A stretch of DNA of 64,000 nt, taken from Hydractinia symbiolongicarpus (taxonomy: Eukaryota > Cnidaria > Hydrozoa > Anthoathecata > Hydractiniidae). The stretch is taken from assembly GCF_029227915.1 (NCBI RefSeq), contig NC_079887.1, positions 13,268,001 through 13,332,000 of the forward strand, read 5' to 3'. Under the pieces are notes generated by a model, which searched no databases, had not been told where the DNA came from, and was given only the letters and a program-made list of their open reading frames with translations. Both the position numbers and the translations under genes were made by a program. Of this stretch, positions 37,308-49,597 are shown one piece after another (position 1 is the stretch's first letter; each line of letters begins with the position of its first letter).

Positions 37308-39016
37308 ATTGTCGGTCTGTCCGGCTCTGTTGTTTTCATTAGTGTTGTGATTGGTAGCAGTGTTGACGGCTCTGTATCGATATTATCTAATTAAATATTC
37401 AAAACTGGAAAACTTGACGTTAATTTTAAAGGCTAAATTTAGTTCTTGGATTGCAGTGTTGTTTTTACTGCATTATCAAAAATTTACAAAAAATAACTTT
37501 TCGTTAGACTTAGTGGAACTGTAACAATATCAAAGTAATCGTACCAGAATGGGCGTATACACCAACAAATTGTACAGCCCGAATTTAACTCTCGAGATAT
37601 GTATTTACACAGATCTTTGTATGTTTAGGCGCAAATGAAGGAAATGATTAAAATTGAAGAAGGAATCAACACCATTTCTGATATACGAGCATTTTATTAC
37701 TTATTCTAAGATGTTTCGAACAATAATTTACCATTGCGAATAATGAGGAACCTGCTATTGTTGTGTAGGTCTAATTGTCTTTCTTAATCGTCTTTGTTGT
37801 TCAATTAAAATAATTATTGCAAGAGTGTATTTGATATTTTGACTTGTTAGAGCATTTCGCTAAAGGATTTTATTAAATGTATATGCCACAACCACTTTAT
37901 TTAAATGTAGCTTTGACTCACATGTATAATTTCCAGCAACCTTGAGAATTACACAAGTGTCATCAAGTTCAAGGCAAGAGGCTTTCAGCGTTATGACGAA
38001 TCCTTTGATGTTTTTGAAGCGTTCTAAGTAGGTTTTGTCATTGAAATTGGTCTAAATATTATAAAAATATAATAAATTGAAATCAAGTGGTAATTGATGA
38101 CCAAGATTAATATACCATCTGACTAAGGGTTGTTAGAGCTTCTATTAATTTTTTTCACAATATTTAACAGTTTCTTTTTCGAAATGTCAGCACGTTTACC
38201 AGGGCAGCTTTGTCTAATTCTTTTACTATGAAAATCACAACTATTATCAACAACATTACAACTTGGAGACAAAAGGAAAATTATATTAGATTGTTATTGA
38301 AAGAAATAAAACACAAGGATTCTTTTCTCGTGCTGACAAATTTAAAAGGCAGACAAAAAGGAAAAGAGATAATTGGAGCAAAAATAACGAATGCAATATC
38401 GTAAAAATATTTGTAACAAATGCAATGTAATGAAAATATGAAAATATAGAGCCTACCCGATAAATATAGAATATAACCTTTTCATCCCAAGTAACCTCAT
38501 AGTGTACCTCCACTTTCAAATATTGTAAATTCATATTGTTCAACCATATAGCGGAATTGTTGCATATATACGATCCTGTGTACGGGCGGTGAGTTAAATC
38601 TTCAGCAACTGTTTTGTCTGATTTCCAAAATGTGCCCTTGTTTCGAAGTAATGGCAAGTCTTTGGTTGTGTCACAATCTAGCATAAAATTGTTAATAGAT
38701 GAACTGAGTTTTAATAGATACAACCAGATTAGTTTAAAGCAAGCAAATACACAAGAAATAGTTAAAAAACAGTACCTGACACAATTTTCTTCTTTTCAAA
38801 ACATCCATACTGGCCTTTTATGGAATGGAACGTTCCTTTGTTTTCAGGACAGAAACATCTCCGTCGTAGCCATGAAGCATCGAATGTTTCACACGCCGAT
38901 TTTTTAACTTTAATGATATCCCCCGTCCTCCTTCTGTCTACTTCCACGTTAATTACTTCACTCAACAAGCCAGGTAACATGACAAGAAACAATTTTAATT
39001 CGTCCAAGACATTCAT
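34912..39016 (-). CDS. Gene F: intact ITAM-bearing type I membrane receptor, 472 aa
   Basis: Exons: 38776-39016, 38457-38677, 37922-38051, 36978-37386, 36860-36884, 35854-35956, 35634-35674, 34912-35160; all phases match the family. Signal peptide residues are about 1-19 (MNVLDELKLFLVMLPGLLS). The ectodomain has C-x11-C-x-C-x15-C, a second pair in exon 2 (DCDTT and YICNN), and SC-x6-C in exon 3. The stalk is about 100 residues, Thr/Ser/Pro-rich, with a run of ten Thr encoded by a GTT/AAC-type repeat near 37272-37305. The helix is at about 310-332 (IIIGISCSIGFILLLIVIFMI). The tail starts RRLKHKETKK, exon 6 has AIYEDVNP and EYACCE, and the ITAM is Y396-NSL-x9-Y409-EEL, followed by PVYLETEPE, RIYVETEPE, EYATT and EYTSAF. 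With G and H it forms the second tail subfamily. Role inferred: surface receptor coupled to SH2-domain signalling. Confidence 0.83.
35095..35154 (-). other. ITAM of gene F (ENMYNSL-x9-YEEL)
   Basis: Glu is at -3 and the spacer is nine residues. The residues inside both halves differ from gene B (NSL/EEL against KEI/AQL), yet the consensus positions are kept, which suggests selection for the motif. Confidence 0.85.
37272..37305. repeat. GTT triplet run in gene F exon 4
   Basis: About eleven GTT units on the plus strand encode a poly-Thr run in the stalk of gene F. Confidence 0.9.
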
Positions 39017-39540
39017 GATATCATTCTCTCTTCCTTGTACAAATTACGATTCTCTTTTCACCACTGTTAAAGTTTGATATGTCTTGTAAATAAGACGCCA
39101 GTTCATTCATCTGAAAGCAATTTACAGATTATAATTCTTATACCTCATAACAATAAGCTTATAAATTTTAATTAAATTAGTTCATCTACTTAATAGAAAT
39201 CAAAAGTTGATGTCATTCCTGATAATTAACACCAACGTTTAACACAATGCTTTCGTTGCATGACAGAAAAGATTTTAAGAAAGTGGTTAAAAATTTTAGT
39301 ATCTCTTTTTTTCTAAATTTCTACTTTCTGGTATTTCGTTTTGAAGTTTTCTGTTTCCATTGAGACAGCACATAGCTAATTATGCCATTTTCAACACGAA
39401 CCTAATTTTTTATTTTTGTTTACATAGAAAACAATAGTTCTCATGTGATTGATAATAGTGTACATCATTGGTATTCCCGCATTGAAGGCGAGTAGGTTTC
39501 AAACTCTTTGTATTTGTATACTTTGCGTAAACTCAGCTTT

Positions 39541-39600
39541 CAATAACCGAGGGCAATATTCTCGGTACAGCACATACCGAAAATATCGCCCTCAGTCATT
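39541..39600. repeat. Inverted repeat upstream of gene F
   Basis: AATAACCGAGGGCAATATT plus CTCGGTA is followed, after a seven-base loop, by TACCGAAAATATCGCCCTCAGTCATT. The 26-base arms carry a few mismatches. It lies about 530 bases upstream of gene F's start. Confidence 0.8.
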
Positions 39601-40225
39601 GAGTATTAGTGGAGAAGATAATACAAAGAAAACACACTACCTAAGTTATTTCATGACAACCTTGGTAAAACAATCTGTCAGTCAAAAATATTACAGAAAA
39701 ATGCTATAATGTTTATGATATAAAGATCTTAGTAGGACTCCATTTGTTATCAATATACTGAAAGCATTATATCAAGGAAAAAAACCATTGTTTATTGTTT
39801 GCTAATACTACAAAATAAGTTTAAGTTAAACAAATCTTTGTTATCCGACATGAGCACTTTCGATATTTGCTTACTAAGTTTCTGTGCACTTTTTATACGT
39901 AATTTTCTGTGACCCGTTCATGTAAATATTTGTTAGAGAGAGTAAAACAAACATTCATTAATACAGGCAAAGAAAGTACCGTATTTACTAGCCTGCAGAA
40001 AAATCCACGAAATACACTCCTTGCCGATCGCGCCTACCATCTATATCTCACAAACAGACAGAAAAATAGATTGGCAGGCAGACAGATTACTTATTGTGCA
40101 AAAGATGTATTACTTTCACATTTGGGTTATTTTGTTTCAGCCTCACTTGGTAGATATTTTATTGTTGATCTTTAGGCAATTACTGGCTTACCACAAAGGT
40201 ATCAGACCTTGTGGTGAGAGAAAAT

Positions 40226-40259
40226 TCCGGCAATTCATATTTCCGGCAATTCATATTTC
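40226..40259. repeat. Two-copy 17-base tandem repeat
   Basis: TTCCGGCAATTCATATT occurs twice in direct succession in the F-G intergenic region. Confidence 0.85.
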
Positions 40260-43200
40260 TAATTTTTTCAGCTAGGTTGACGACTAAATAATTTCAATCT
40301 CAAATTTTATCTCTCCTTAATGCCGTTTGCCCTCTTGTTTTCCCGCCTTGTGCACTTTCCAACATCATTTGTTTACTATTTTTCACGGTTTTACGCAGCC
40401 CTTTGAAAGAACATCATTCTTCTAGCAAAGAAGTTCAGATAAAAATGACCTAATTCGTTTCCATTTTAATTTTTATTCTTTTTAATTCTTTTTTAATTTA
40501 TATAGTTCTTATTTTAACACCTGTTGTGCGATATAGTGTATACCTGAAATAAGAGCTCCACTCGTGTGTCTAGAATGGTTTACATGAACTTTATTGAAAC
40601 CCCGGGTTACCCAGGTAGTCTTTTAAAATGGTCTAGAAGTAATGGGACAAGATAAACCACTGAAAAAGAACATTATTACATTGAAATGGTATGTTCCTAT
40701 TGCTTGTTGTTCGGTAAGCCGTGCAAAAATTTTTACTAAGAGTTATATGAGGCAGAATAATTTGTTGTCTCATGTCAGGTCTTGTCCCCGTTCTTAGTTC
40801 TAAAATTGAAACTTAACCCTGTTCTGCTGGCCATTTTAGGGGATCCTTAATACTGGGGGGAGGGGGGGGGGGGCTGATTCGGCATAATTCCAAAAAATTC
40901 TTTTGTGGAAAATAAAGCTAAACAAAAGTTAGGAAAACTCACAAAATTTAAAGGTGTAACTATAACATGTAAAAAGTTATTAAGAAATTCAGAACACAAT
41001 GTTAGCAAATACTGCTAGGGCTTTGTTTCTCGAAAAGTGCACGTCATTGATATTTTCACCAATCGCGGAGAATGATTGCTTTTAAATGAGTTCATAGTTT
41101 AAAAAAGAGTTTTCTCCTCCAAGTTAGACTGAGTTAACCGCGCAACCATATACCTGTATTACATGTCACCTATGGTAGCATGAAACATAAAGTCTTGCGC
41201 AGTGTATATGGTCAACGTACATGGCACATGAGATGTCTTCTCTCTTCTGCTTTTTCTGTCCTTTATCATTTCGTCAAGCGAACCTAACCCGGGCAAATAA
41301 ATGTGTAAATTCCTCTGTAACAGTTATGATAGAGTTATTTTGAAGTAGCTAAGTAGCACAAATCAACGCGTTGTGTTAGGTTAAGAATAGCTTTCAAAGT
41401 ACTTGTCTCAAAATCTAACTTCTCTAACTTTATTTGATAATCAAGCTTAACTGCAATGTTTATAAACTCCAAACGAAAATGAAAATGGAGTTACTATAAA
41501 CGTGCCTTCTCAGTTCATCAGACTGCAGAGCATATTGAAAATCATAGATTATTAATTTTGTTTTATATTTTATCGCTAAATGATGTTGGCAGGCATTAAA
41601 GATGCTAAATGTTGGTGTTTAGTACGTTTGCAGTTGCGTAAGTTCTGCGGATTTTATATATAGTCCTGTTTATTTTTGTAAACAGTGTTTATTCTGAAAG
41701 GTAGTATGCGATGATATATAGCCTTGTCTCAGCATCTTGTTTTCAGCAACAGAGATCACTCAACTGAACAATACCCATAATTATGTGACCTGATAACAAA
41801 GTTAAAAATTCAAAAATGGCGACATGTAAATAAATAACGAGGCACGAAGGAAAGGATAAATTTGACATAGAGTTTTGTTTTGTAAAGTATTACGCAAAAA
41901 AGAGATATACCCCATTACAACGTAGTATTACTTTGCACACGGCAATTTTTATGATAAACAACCTTTAGGAAATAAATTACTCACTCCAAATTTTCGAAAT
42001 ATCTTGTTAGGTGATCAGCTAGCAATATACACATGTTTTCATATTATAAACTGCATTAGAAAGTAACCTGTTAATACAGAAAGTTTTGCAGCAGATAATT
42101 ATAAGTTAATAATGAGTAATTCAAAGTTTAGCTTTTATTTTTCTAGCAAACGAAGGCTACCTGCTGTGTGGGTTTTTAAGGGTGGCTCCCTGGAAATACT
42201 TATGTGGTTGTTGTTCTTGTTGTGGCAACAAGCATTTTTCTTGTAAATTTTTTTTCCAATACCGCACGGAGAAAACGGCGGAGTAATTCTTTGCTCAGCT
42301 CCTATATAATTGCATAATACCTTTAACACCACAGTTGATTTATACTTCTGTTGATATTAATTAATGCCATAATGTTTTCACCAAAACAAAAGCTATTGGG
42401 CGATGTGCACTCTCGGCGGCTATCTTAGTCACTGTGCCGTCCAGTCTGCTTCAAGTTTGGCTAAGTTGGATTAATATTTTGAACTATACCTATGTCTTAA
42501 TTAGCTCTCACATGAAGTCACTTCACACCTTGTCTTCATACTGTTGCATTTCTAATTGATCAATTTTTTGTTTGTTTTTATCGTTCTTACTGTTTTTACT
42601 GCTTTTTCCCATTTTTATTCTCAGACAGGACGGACATTGATAGGAGTTTTTTTGTATTTATGTATATATTTGCAAATTACTGAAATCCTCATCCTGTATA
42701 AACATTTTAAAAATAATAATAAGTAAATAAATAGTATTGATATCGCTGTAGATGTACGTAATATCAGTCAAGAGAAATATCGCGACAAATTTCAGACAAA
42801 CATCAAAGTTTCTGTTTCAGTGGATACACTACCTTGATGGATGTTTGTTTTTAATCAGATTTATTCATTAACGTCGTAACTAAGTCGTGAGACATTGTGT
42901 CTCACACAGTCTTGAGACTGACATGGAGTAAAATAACTGATTTTTAAAAAAGCATTTGTTACAATTACCATTAATCAATCACCACTCTATCTTTTAACAA
43001 TAAAACTATTTTTTTGATGTTATTCTTAAATGCACTTGTGCGTTTGATGCATATTAATAAGTGTATAACCGAAAGTTCTGACAGTTGCTGATGAACACAA
43101 GTCTTACCTTGATTTTAAAAATATTACCACTAATCTGTTCAGTCATCGTCATTGAATAATATAAATATTATCATGTCATGAACAAGCGAGTTTATTCTAG

Positions 43201-43600
43201 GTTACGTTTCGACAGCTACAGCTGTCATCGACGGGCAGTGATCATAATCATCTTTGGCTATTTATTATTTGAAGAGATAATTAGTGGATCGAAACTTACC
43301 TTCGTGCAATAGTACTCTTAAAATTATGGATATACAAAGAGATTGGAGGAATTAGTTAAATTATACAGAATTTTCTCAATACTACAATAGTTTGTTTTTA
43401 TTAACAAATAAAATTTATTGTTACTTATACTTTAGAAATGTGTCTTGAAACTATTCCGCCTTGATACGAGATTCTCCCATTCAGTTCGGTCAGAGGATTC
43501 TTCTACTCGTTTTGGTCAAAGTTTCTTTTGCTACTCTATTTTTATAAAAAAAAGTCAATTAGCATTATAGGTAAGAAAATATGAAACGAAATTATTTATA

Positions 43601-46600
43601 TCATTTTTTGGAGACTGTTGCATACCATGGCTCAGTTATTGCGTATTCGGGCTCAGTTTCTACGTATGTTGGCTCAGCTTTAAAACATTCTGGTTCAGTT
43701 GTTGCATATTCAGGCTCAGTTTCCACGTAACTTGGTTCGGCTTTAAAACATTCCTGCTCAGTTTGAAAATATAATGGCTCGTTTGGAGGATTTTCTACGC
43801 TTATTATCGCGTTTTCACGAAGTGATAATTGTGCATATTCCTCATCTGTATTTTTCTCCAGCTCTATGCATGTGTATGTATTTTCCGTTTCCTAAAAAAT
43901 TAAACAATGTAAGTCAAAACCTAACATTGAATTGAATGCCAAGTGTTCAACATGAATTGATAAAAATGATAAAAGAGCTGGAATAATGATTATATTGCAT
44001 TATGATTATTTTGACATGTAAATAAGTTCTTTGCTTTTCAAAGCTGCACGAATCCGAAATAGAAAATTATTGTTAAACTGTAAGTTAACTAAGTTTTTTT
44101 TGTGTCATATATTAAATATATAGTTTGAAGTTACATTACGCACGGAATAAGATTCTCAATTCCTTTGAAATCTACATTTTGCATTATCAGACAATAAAAG
44201 ATATAACATTTCCTATTTACTTTTTATGCAGATATCTGTATTTTTGCGGTCAACCATACGGGCGGTCAATCATACACATTATGCAAAAATTGTTTGTTGT
44301 ATTTCATGTACATATCATGAAATGTATTCTAGTCTGACATGACATTGCCAATTAACTTTTTCGTAAATTTTCGTAAGCTATCTGGTTAAAGGTAACCGGA
44401 AATTATATGTATACCTGGGATTGGTCGACAACAGAAGCTGGAATGTTCGTCTTTAAAGCTAAAATTAGAGGGAATAAAATTAAAAATGAAATATGTTTTA
44501 CTGTGTGCGTATATCTTATTGCGATACTGTATAAAATTGTTCTTTGTTGGAGATAAAGCTAAAAATATACATTTTACTTAGTTTGATAAACTGGTTTTGT
44601 CAAACAAGTAAACATAACATTCATTATGCTATGCAAGATTATTAAGGTAAATTTTCTATCAAAAACAAAATGAAACGGCTCTGATGAACATTTCCTTTCC
44701 GCTCCAAACTGAAAGTTGAAATCATTCAAAGCTTTCCTTTTGCTCTAAAATTGATAAAAACAAAACAAAAAATAATTAATAGATTGGCAACAAAATTTAA
44801 GTCCGTTTTGCTGTTAAGTGTAAGATCCCCTTAAAATTCGAAATTGACTCAATTTTGCATACTTTAATGACTGTAAAACTATAGCATTCTTGACCATAAC
44901 TCCAATAACTTTCCAATTCCGCTAGCCAACTTAACATGCAGCTATATAGCATAACTTAACAACAGGGACTAAAATTACCTTCACAATATGCGTATTCTGG
45001 TGTTGACTCGTTATTTTTAGATGGCGTGTTTGCAGGTGGATTTACATCTTCATATGTTGCATTCATAATACAGGTTGGAGACTACAAGAAAAGCTTTCTG
45101 ATATAATAATAAAGGTAACTGGAAAATAATACGTGCAGAGGGAATCTATGATCTGTGATCAATATATTTAATGCCATTTTAAGTAGTTCTAAACTTATTT
45201 AATGGTGGAACACGTACAGGTCTGCTTATGACTACCAAGGAAATTAAAATGGACTTACTATGAACATGGCTTTCTCAGTGCGGCAAATATGTTAGTATTT
45301 ACACAAAATAGCATTTTTTTCACCTAGTATATTATCTCCAAATTTTTCGCCATTTTTTGTGTCAACTGCTTGTATCGCCTCACCCGATTGTTCTGAAGAC
45401 TTTTAGAAATCGAACGTACGAAAATTCGAAGCCTGAAATTCGTTTAAAATTGGAAATTTGAAACCGTGTAAAGGCCTTGTTACACTCTAGAAATCGAATA
45501 AGAGAGCAAAGTTCTTTCTCCGGACCTCAAATTTGTATTGAAAACGAGAGCTTATCGAATAAGAAAATGTTGAATAATAGAGCTTCGTATATGAGAGTTT
45601 CTTAAGGAAATTTGACGGTGACTTTTAATTTGATCGAAAACGAGAGCTTATCGAATAAAGGAGCGTCGAATTAGAAAACGTCAACTGTATTAATATTATT
45701 TTTGATAGTAGATTACATTTGAACATTTTGAACATATTTTTATTTTTAAATTCGTGATGTTGTTATAGCCTTAAGGTGTTGTCTACTTTGTATACATTAT
45801 CTGACACTTTCTACAAATACACAACATATAAGATACATAAACAGGAACTATTGACCCAGATAAAAATCATAGATTGAGCTTGCTGGGACGAGACGCTGAC
45901 TAATGCACTCAGCTAATCGCTTAGTCACTTAGTGCTATGGCAGCAAGTAACATTAATTGCATATGATAGTTACGGTAGTTCATATGTGACTATAGTAGTG
46001 TTGAACATTAGCTTGTTCAGTTTCTCTGATTTTTAGCAAAGTGATCTTCTGCATATCGCCTACGACCATATTAGCAACAATGCAAAGTAATTGTAATGAC
46101 GTTGATAAAGGTAACTTCCCGCGAAAAAACATGTTGATTTCATATGAAAGAGTAATAAAAGTTGTGTTTGAATCTTTTTTATTTCATTTTTTTAAAAGAT
46201 TTTTCTTGAATATATAAGTCTTAAAACTTAGCTAATTATACAGAGTTATGACATCACCGACTAGATGCTCAGAAACAATTGCTGACATGACACGTAAATA
46301 TGTTTAAAATATACCTGGATGGGCTCTTAAAACAGCACCGAATTTTTGCTAATACCTGTCATGTATTTTTAAGCATAATTATCAAAACTTCTAAGCCAAA
46401 AATATTAAAAACCGATCGAGATTTTTCAAAAAATAAAATATTCATAAACAAATTTTCAAGCTCTGTCATATAAAGTCGCAGAAGTTTTAAACTTCTAATT
46501 TAGAATTCGTCTGCATTCTATAAAATTATTGCCAAATATATGTGAACACCTTTCAAAAACCAAAGAACCTTCCACCCCGTCTTGATCTTGTGCAAAATTT

Positions 46601-49557
46601 ACCTTCCTTGAGTATATGCACTTTACTGCACTACTATATCGCCACAATAACACACGACAAGCGTGCCTTAAACTGTAAGAACTTTTACCTTACTTTCTCC
46701 CATGCGCTTTAATCTAAAACAAAATATAATCCAACATCTTAATCCGTGCCAATCTTCTTAACCTTATTTGGTATGGGGGGATGGGAGGGGGGCATAAAGT
46801 GCCCGCGGCATTTACAAAGTCTCATAGTTTTCTCATTACTGGATGAAATACCTTGTGACTTTTCCTACCTTTTATTAGACTTTCGGAATTTTTTTTTTCT
46901 ACAAAAATTGTCCGGTTAATGTCACTTAGTCTTTTATTGACAGGTGGTCATATCAAATTTTGCTGTACTGCTAGTTTTCTAAACTTACCAGTTGTGTGAA
47001 CATGTGATGATGTATGTGATAGTGACAAAAAGTCATCATGCAATATTGGCATACATACTGTGTATTTTGCAGATCGGAATATTGGTAATTTACAGACCAA
47101 AATATTTGTATTTTCCTATTTATTTATTTTTCTATCGTTACATGATGACGCCATAGGTCATTTTGTCACATGTCAATCCAATTTGCCTTGATTGATTAGT
47201 TACAGAAATAAATGCGCACAGATATACTAAGTTTTAGTCCATGACAGCTGCTAACACTAAGGTTCTCAAATATCAAATTTTCAAAAAAATTGAATTCTGA
47301 TCGATTTCCATTTTCTACCCAAACATTTTGTCACTAATTAAGTCACAACATATTAATGCTTCTTTGTGCCAAGTTTCGTCACTTAAATCCTAACAGAACA
47401 AAAGTTACAGCCCGTGGGCACTTTATGCCCCCCCTATACTAACAAGGGTCAAAAAAGCCCATACCAAATAGGGTTAATATATAATACTTTTTATTACAAC
47501 AAAGTCCTCCCCTAATGATAAAAGTTATTATCACTATCAGAATAATTACTACACTACAAACAACACCAATGATTATATGTGTTTCTGTTTTAGATGAATC
47601 GTTTGTTTCTAAAGTATTTGTTAATGCTGTAAGCAATGTTGTTATTGATTTCTTATCTATGGTTGTTGCTATTGACGGTGTTTTAGGCTTTGGTGGTGCA
47701 GTTTTGTATGAGGTTGTTGTTGATGAGGCTGTTGTTGACGACGTTGTTGTTGATGTCGCTGTTGCTGATGACGTTGTTGTTGATGAAGTTGTTGTTGATG
47801 ACGTTGTTGTTGATGTGGTTGTTGTTGACGACGTTGTTGCTGATGACGTTGTTGTTGATGACGTTGTTGTTGATGACGTTGTTGTTGATGTGGTTGTTGT
47901 TGACGACGTTGTTGGTGATGACGTTGTTGTTGACGTCGTTGTTGCTGATGACGTTGTTGTTGATGTCGTTGTTGTTGATGAAGTTGTTGTTGATGTGGTT
48001 GTTGTCGATGTCTGCTGTGATGTCTTTGTTGGAATACGGTCTAATTGGAAAATCACGCAAAGTTAGAAATTTTATCTGGTATCTAGCATGGTTGTTTACG
48101 GTAAAAAATTTAAAGGTCTTTCCTTACAGTTTATGAACCACGGGGATGGCCCCGTTAAAGGTAAATAAAATGGTAGTATTCAAAAATAATACCAGGTAGA
48201 TAGGACAAGTTATACTTAGCTACACATATATGGGTACATTGTAATGATAAATACGCAGTCTTATATATTGACACACCATAGTAATTCTTTAAAAATTGCA
48301 TAGGTAACCGAAATAAAGTTCGCATGGTTTCGGGCTTTATAGCTTATCTTTATAGCTGTTTTCTGAACACTTTTACACTTGTTGCTGGAATACGATTGCA
48401 AGAAGTGAATCTTTCGGTAATAGGACAAGGTTTGTTTAAAGTTTTCTTATGCTTTAAACTAATTTAACTTGATAGGATTGTTTTATCGGTATAGACAACG
48501 TCGCAGAGTCCTGGGCAATTTCCAAATTGTCGTTTTGCTGACTTTCCGTAAATATAGAAATAAACTGTCTTTAAAGACCTCTTGTATTACTTTACAAACA
48601 TGATTATATGCTTGTTATAAAAAAGTAGACTTACAAGTGTGCTCTCCTTTAGCTTTTAGCAACACGCAAGTGTCATTAACTTGAATACACGACGAGACTA
48701 ATTTTATAAGCGATCCTTCGATATCGTTAAAACGACTATCATATATTTTGTCGTTGTGTATGATCTAGAATTAAACAGAAAAATCATGTTTATATGTTAA
48801 CTTATATAAGTATTTTCCTTAATTTAATTGCTTTTACCTTGAAACTGAAAAAAAACAGACAGGCAATTTCCCCTTTCAAAATGATTGGCATTATGTTAAC
48901 CTTATTCGGCCCGTTCTTTTGTCCATATTGAAACTAAAGTAAGAAGTGAGCATTTTTTTTGCATATAGACACCTAGCCAGACGTGGGTAGTTTAGACAAT
49001 GTTCAAGACGTCTCAGCAGGCGTAAGTACTTTAATAAATTTAAAATAGTGTACACCATGCCATCAGAAAATTTTAGTACCCATCTGTTTTCAACAATGAA
49101 GGAAATCTTTTAAGTTATTTCAAATATTTTGATATGTTAGTTCTTTTTTTACACTGCAATTGTATTATTGTAAGTGCTTATATCTTAAGAAGGTAAAATA
49201 GGCAACGCCTTTTCTTACCGGAATTAGTATTTTTATGAATATTCGTCCATTGCGCCCTACAATTTTTTCATTTCTTATATTTATATACTTTGTAGTTTTT
49301 GTTGGTTTGTTAAAACGATTTTGATCGATTCTATTTCAAAGGCCTAAATTTTTTCATCAATTAAAACGCTTTGTTCTAACAAAAAAAATAAAAAATGCCT
49401 CTTGCCTAATCATGAGCACTCCTGAAGTACCTCTTGAAAATGACCGGGAAAAACTACACACAATTTTTTGTACATATTTAAGAGCTGATTAAATTTCTTT
49501 TGTTTCTGTTTCGTTATCCAACACAATTGGAATGTTCTGGTGCAAAATATATATATA

Positions 49558-49597
<40 letters not shown>

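Larger units (their letters stand above)
39017..43600. other. Intergenic region between genes F and G
   Basis: I find no supported gene in 4.6 kb. It has the inverted repeat at 39541-39600, a 17-base tandem repeat at 40226 and a G-rich tract near 40855-40873. Upstream untranslated exons of gene F could lie here unseen. Confidence 0.55.

Noticed and set aside
47515-48136. Long plus-strand open frames (Val/Asp-rich and Leu-rich) and an Asn-rich minus frame
   Set aside because: All are other-frame readings of the coding minisatellite. Only the Thr/Ser minus frame runs into a membrane helix and correct splice phase.
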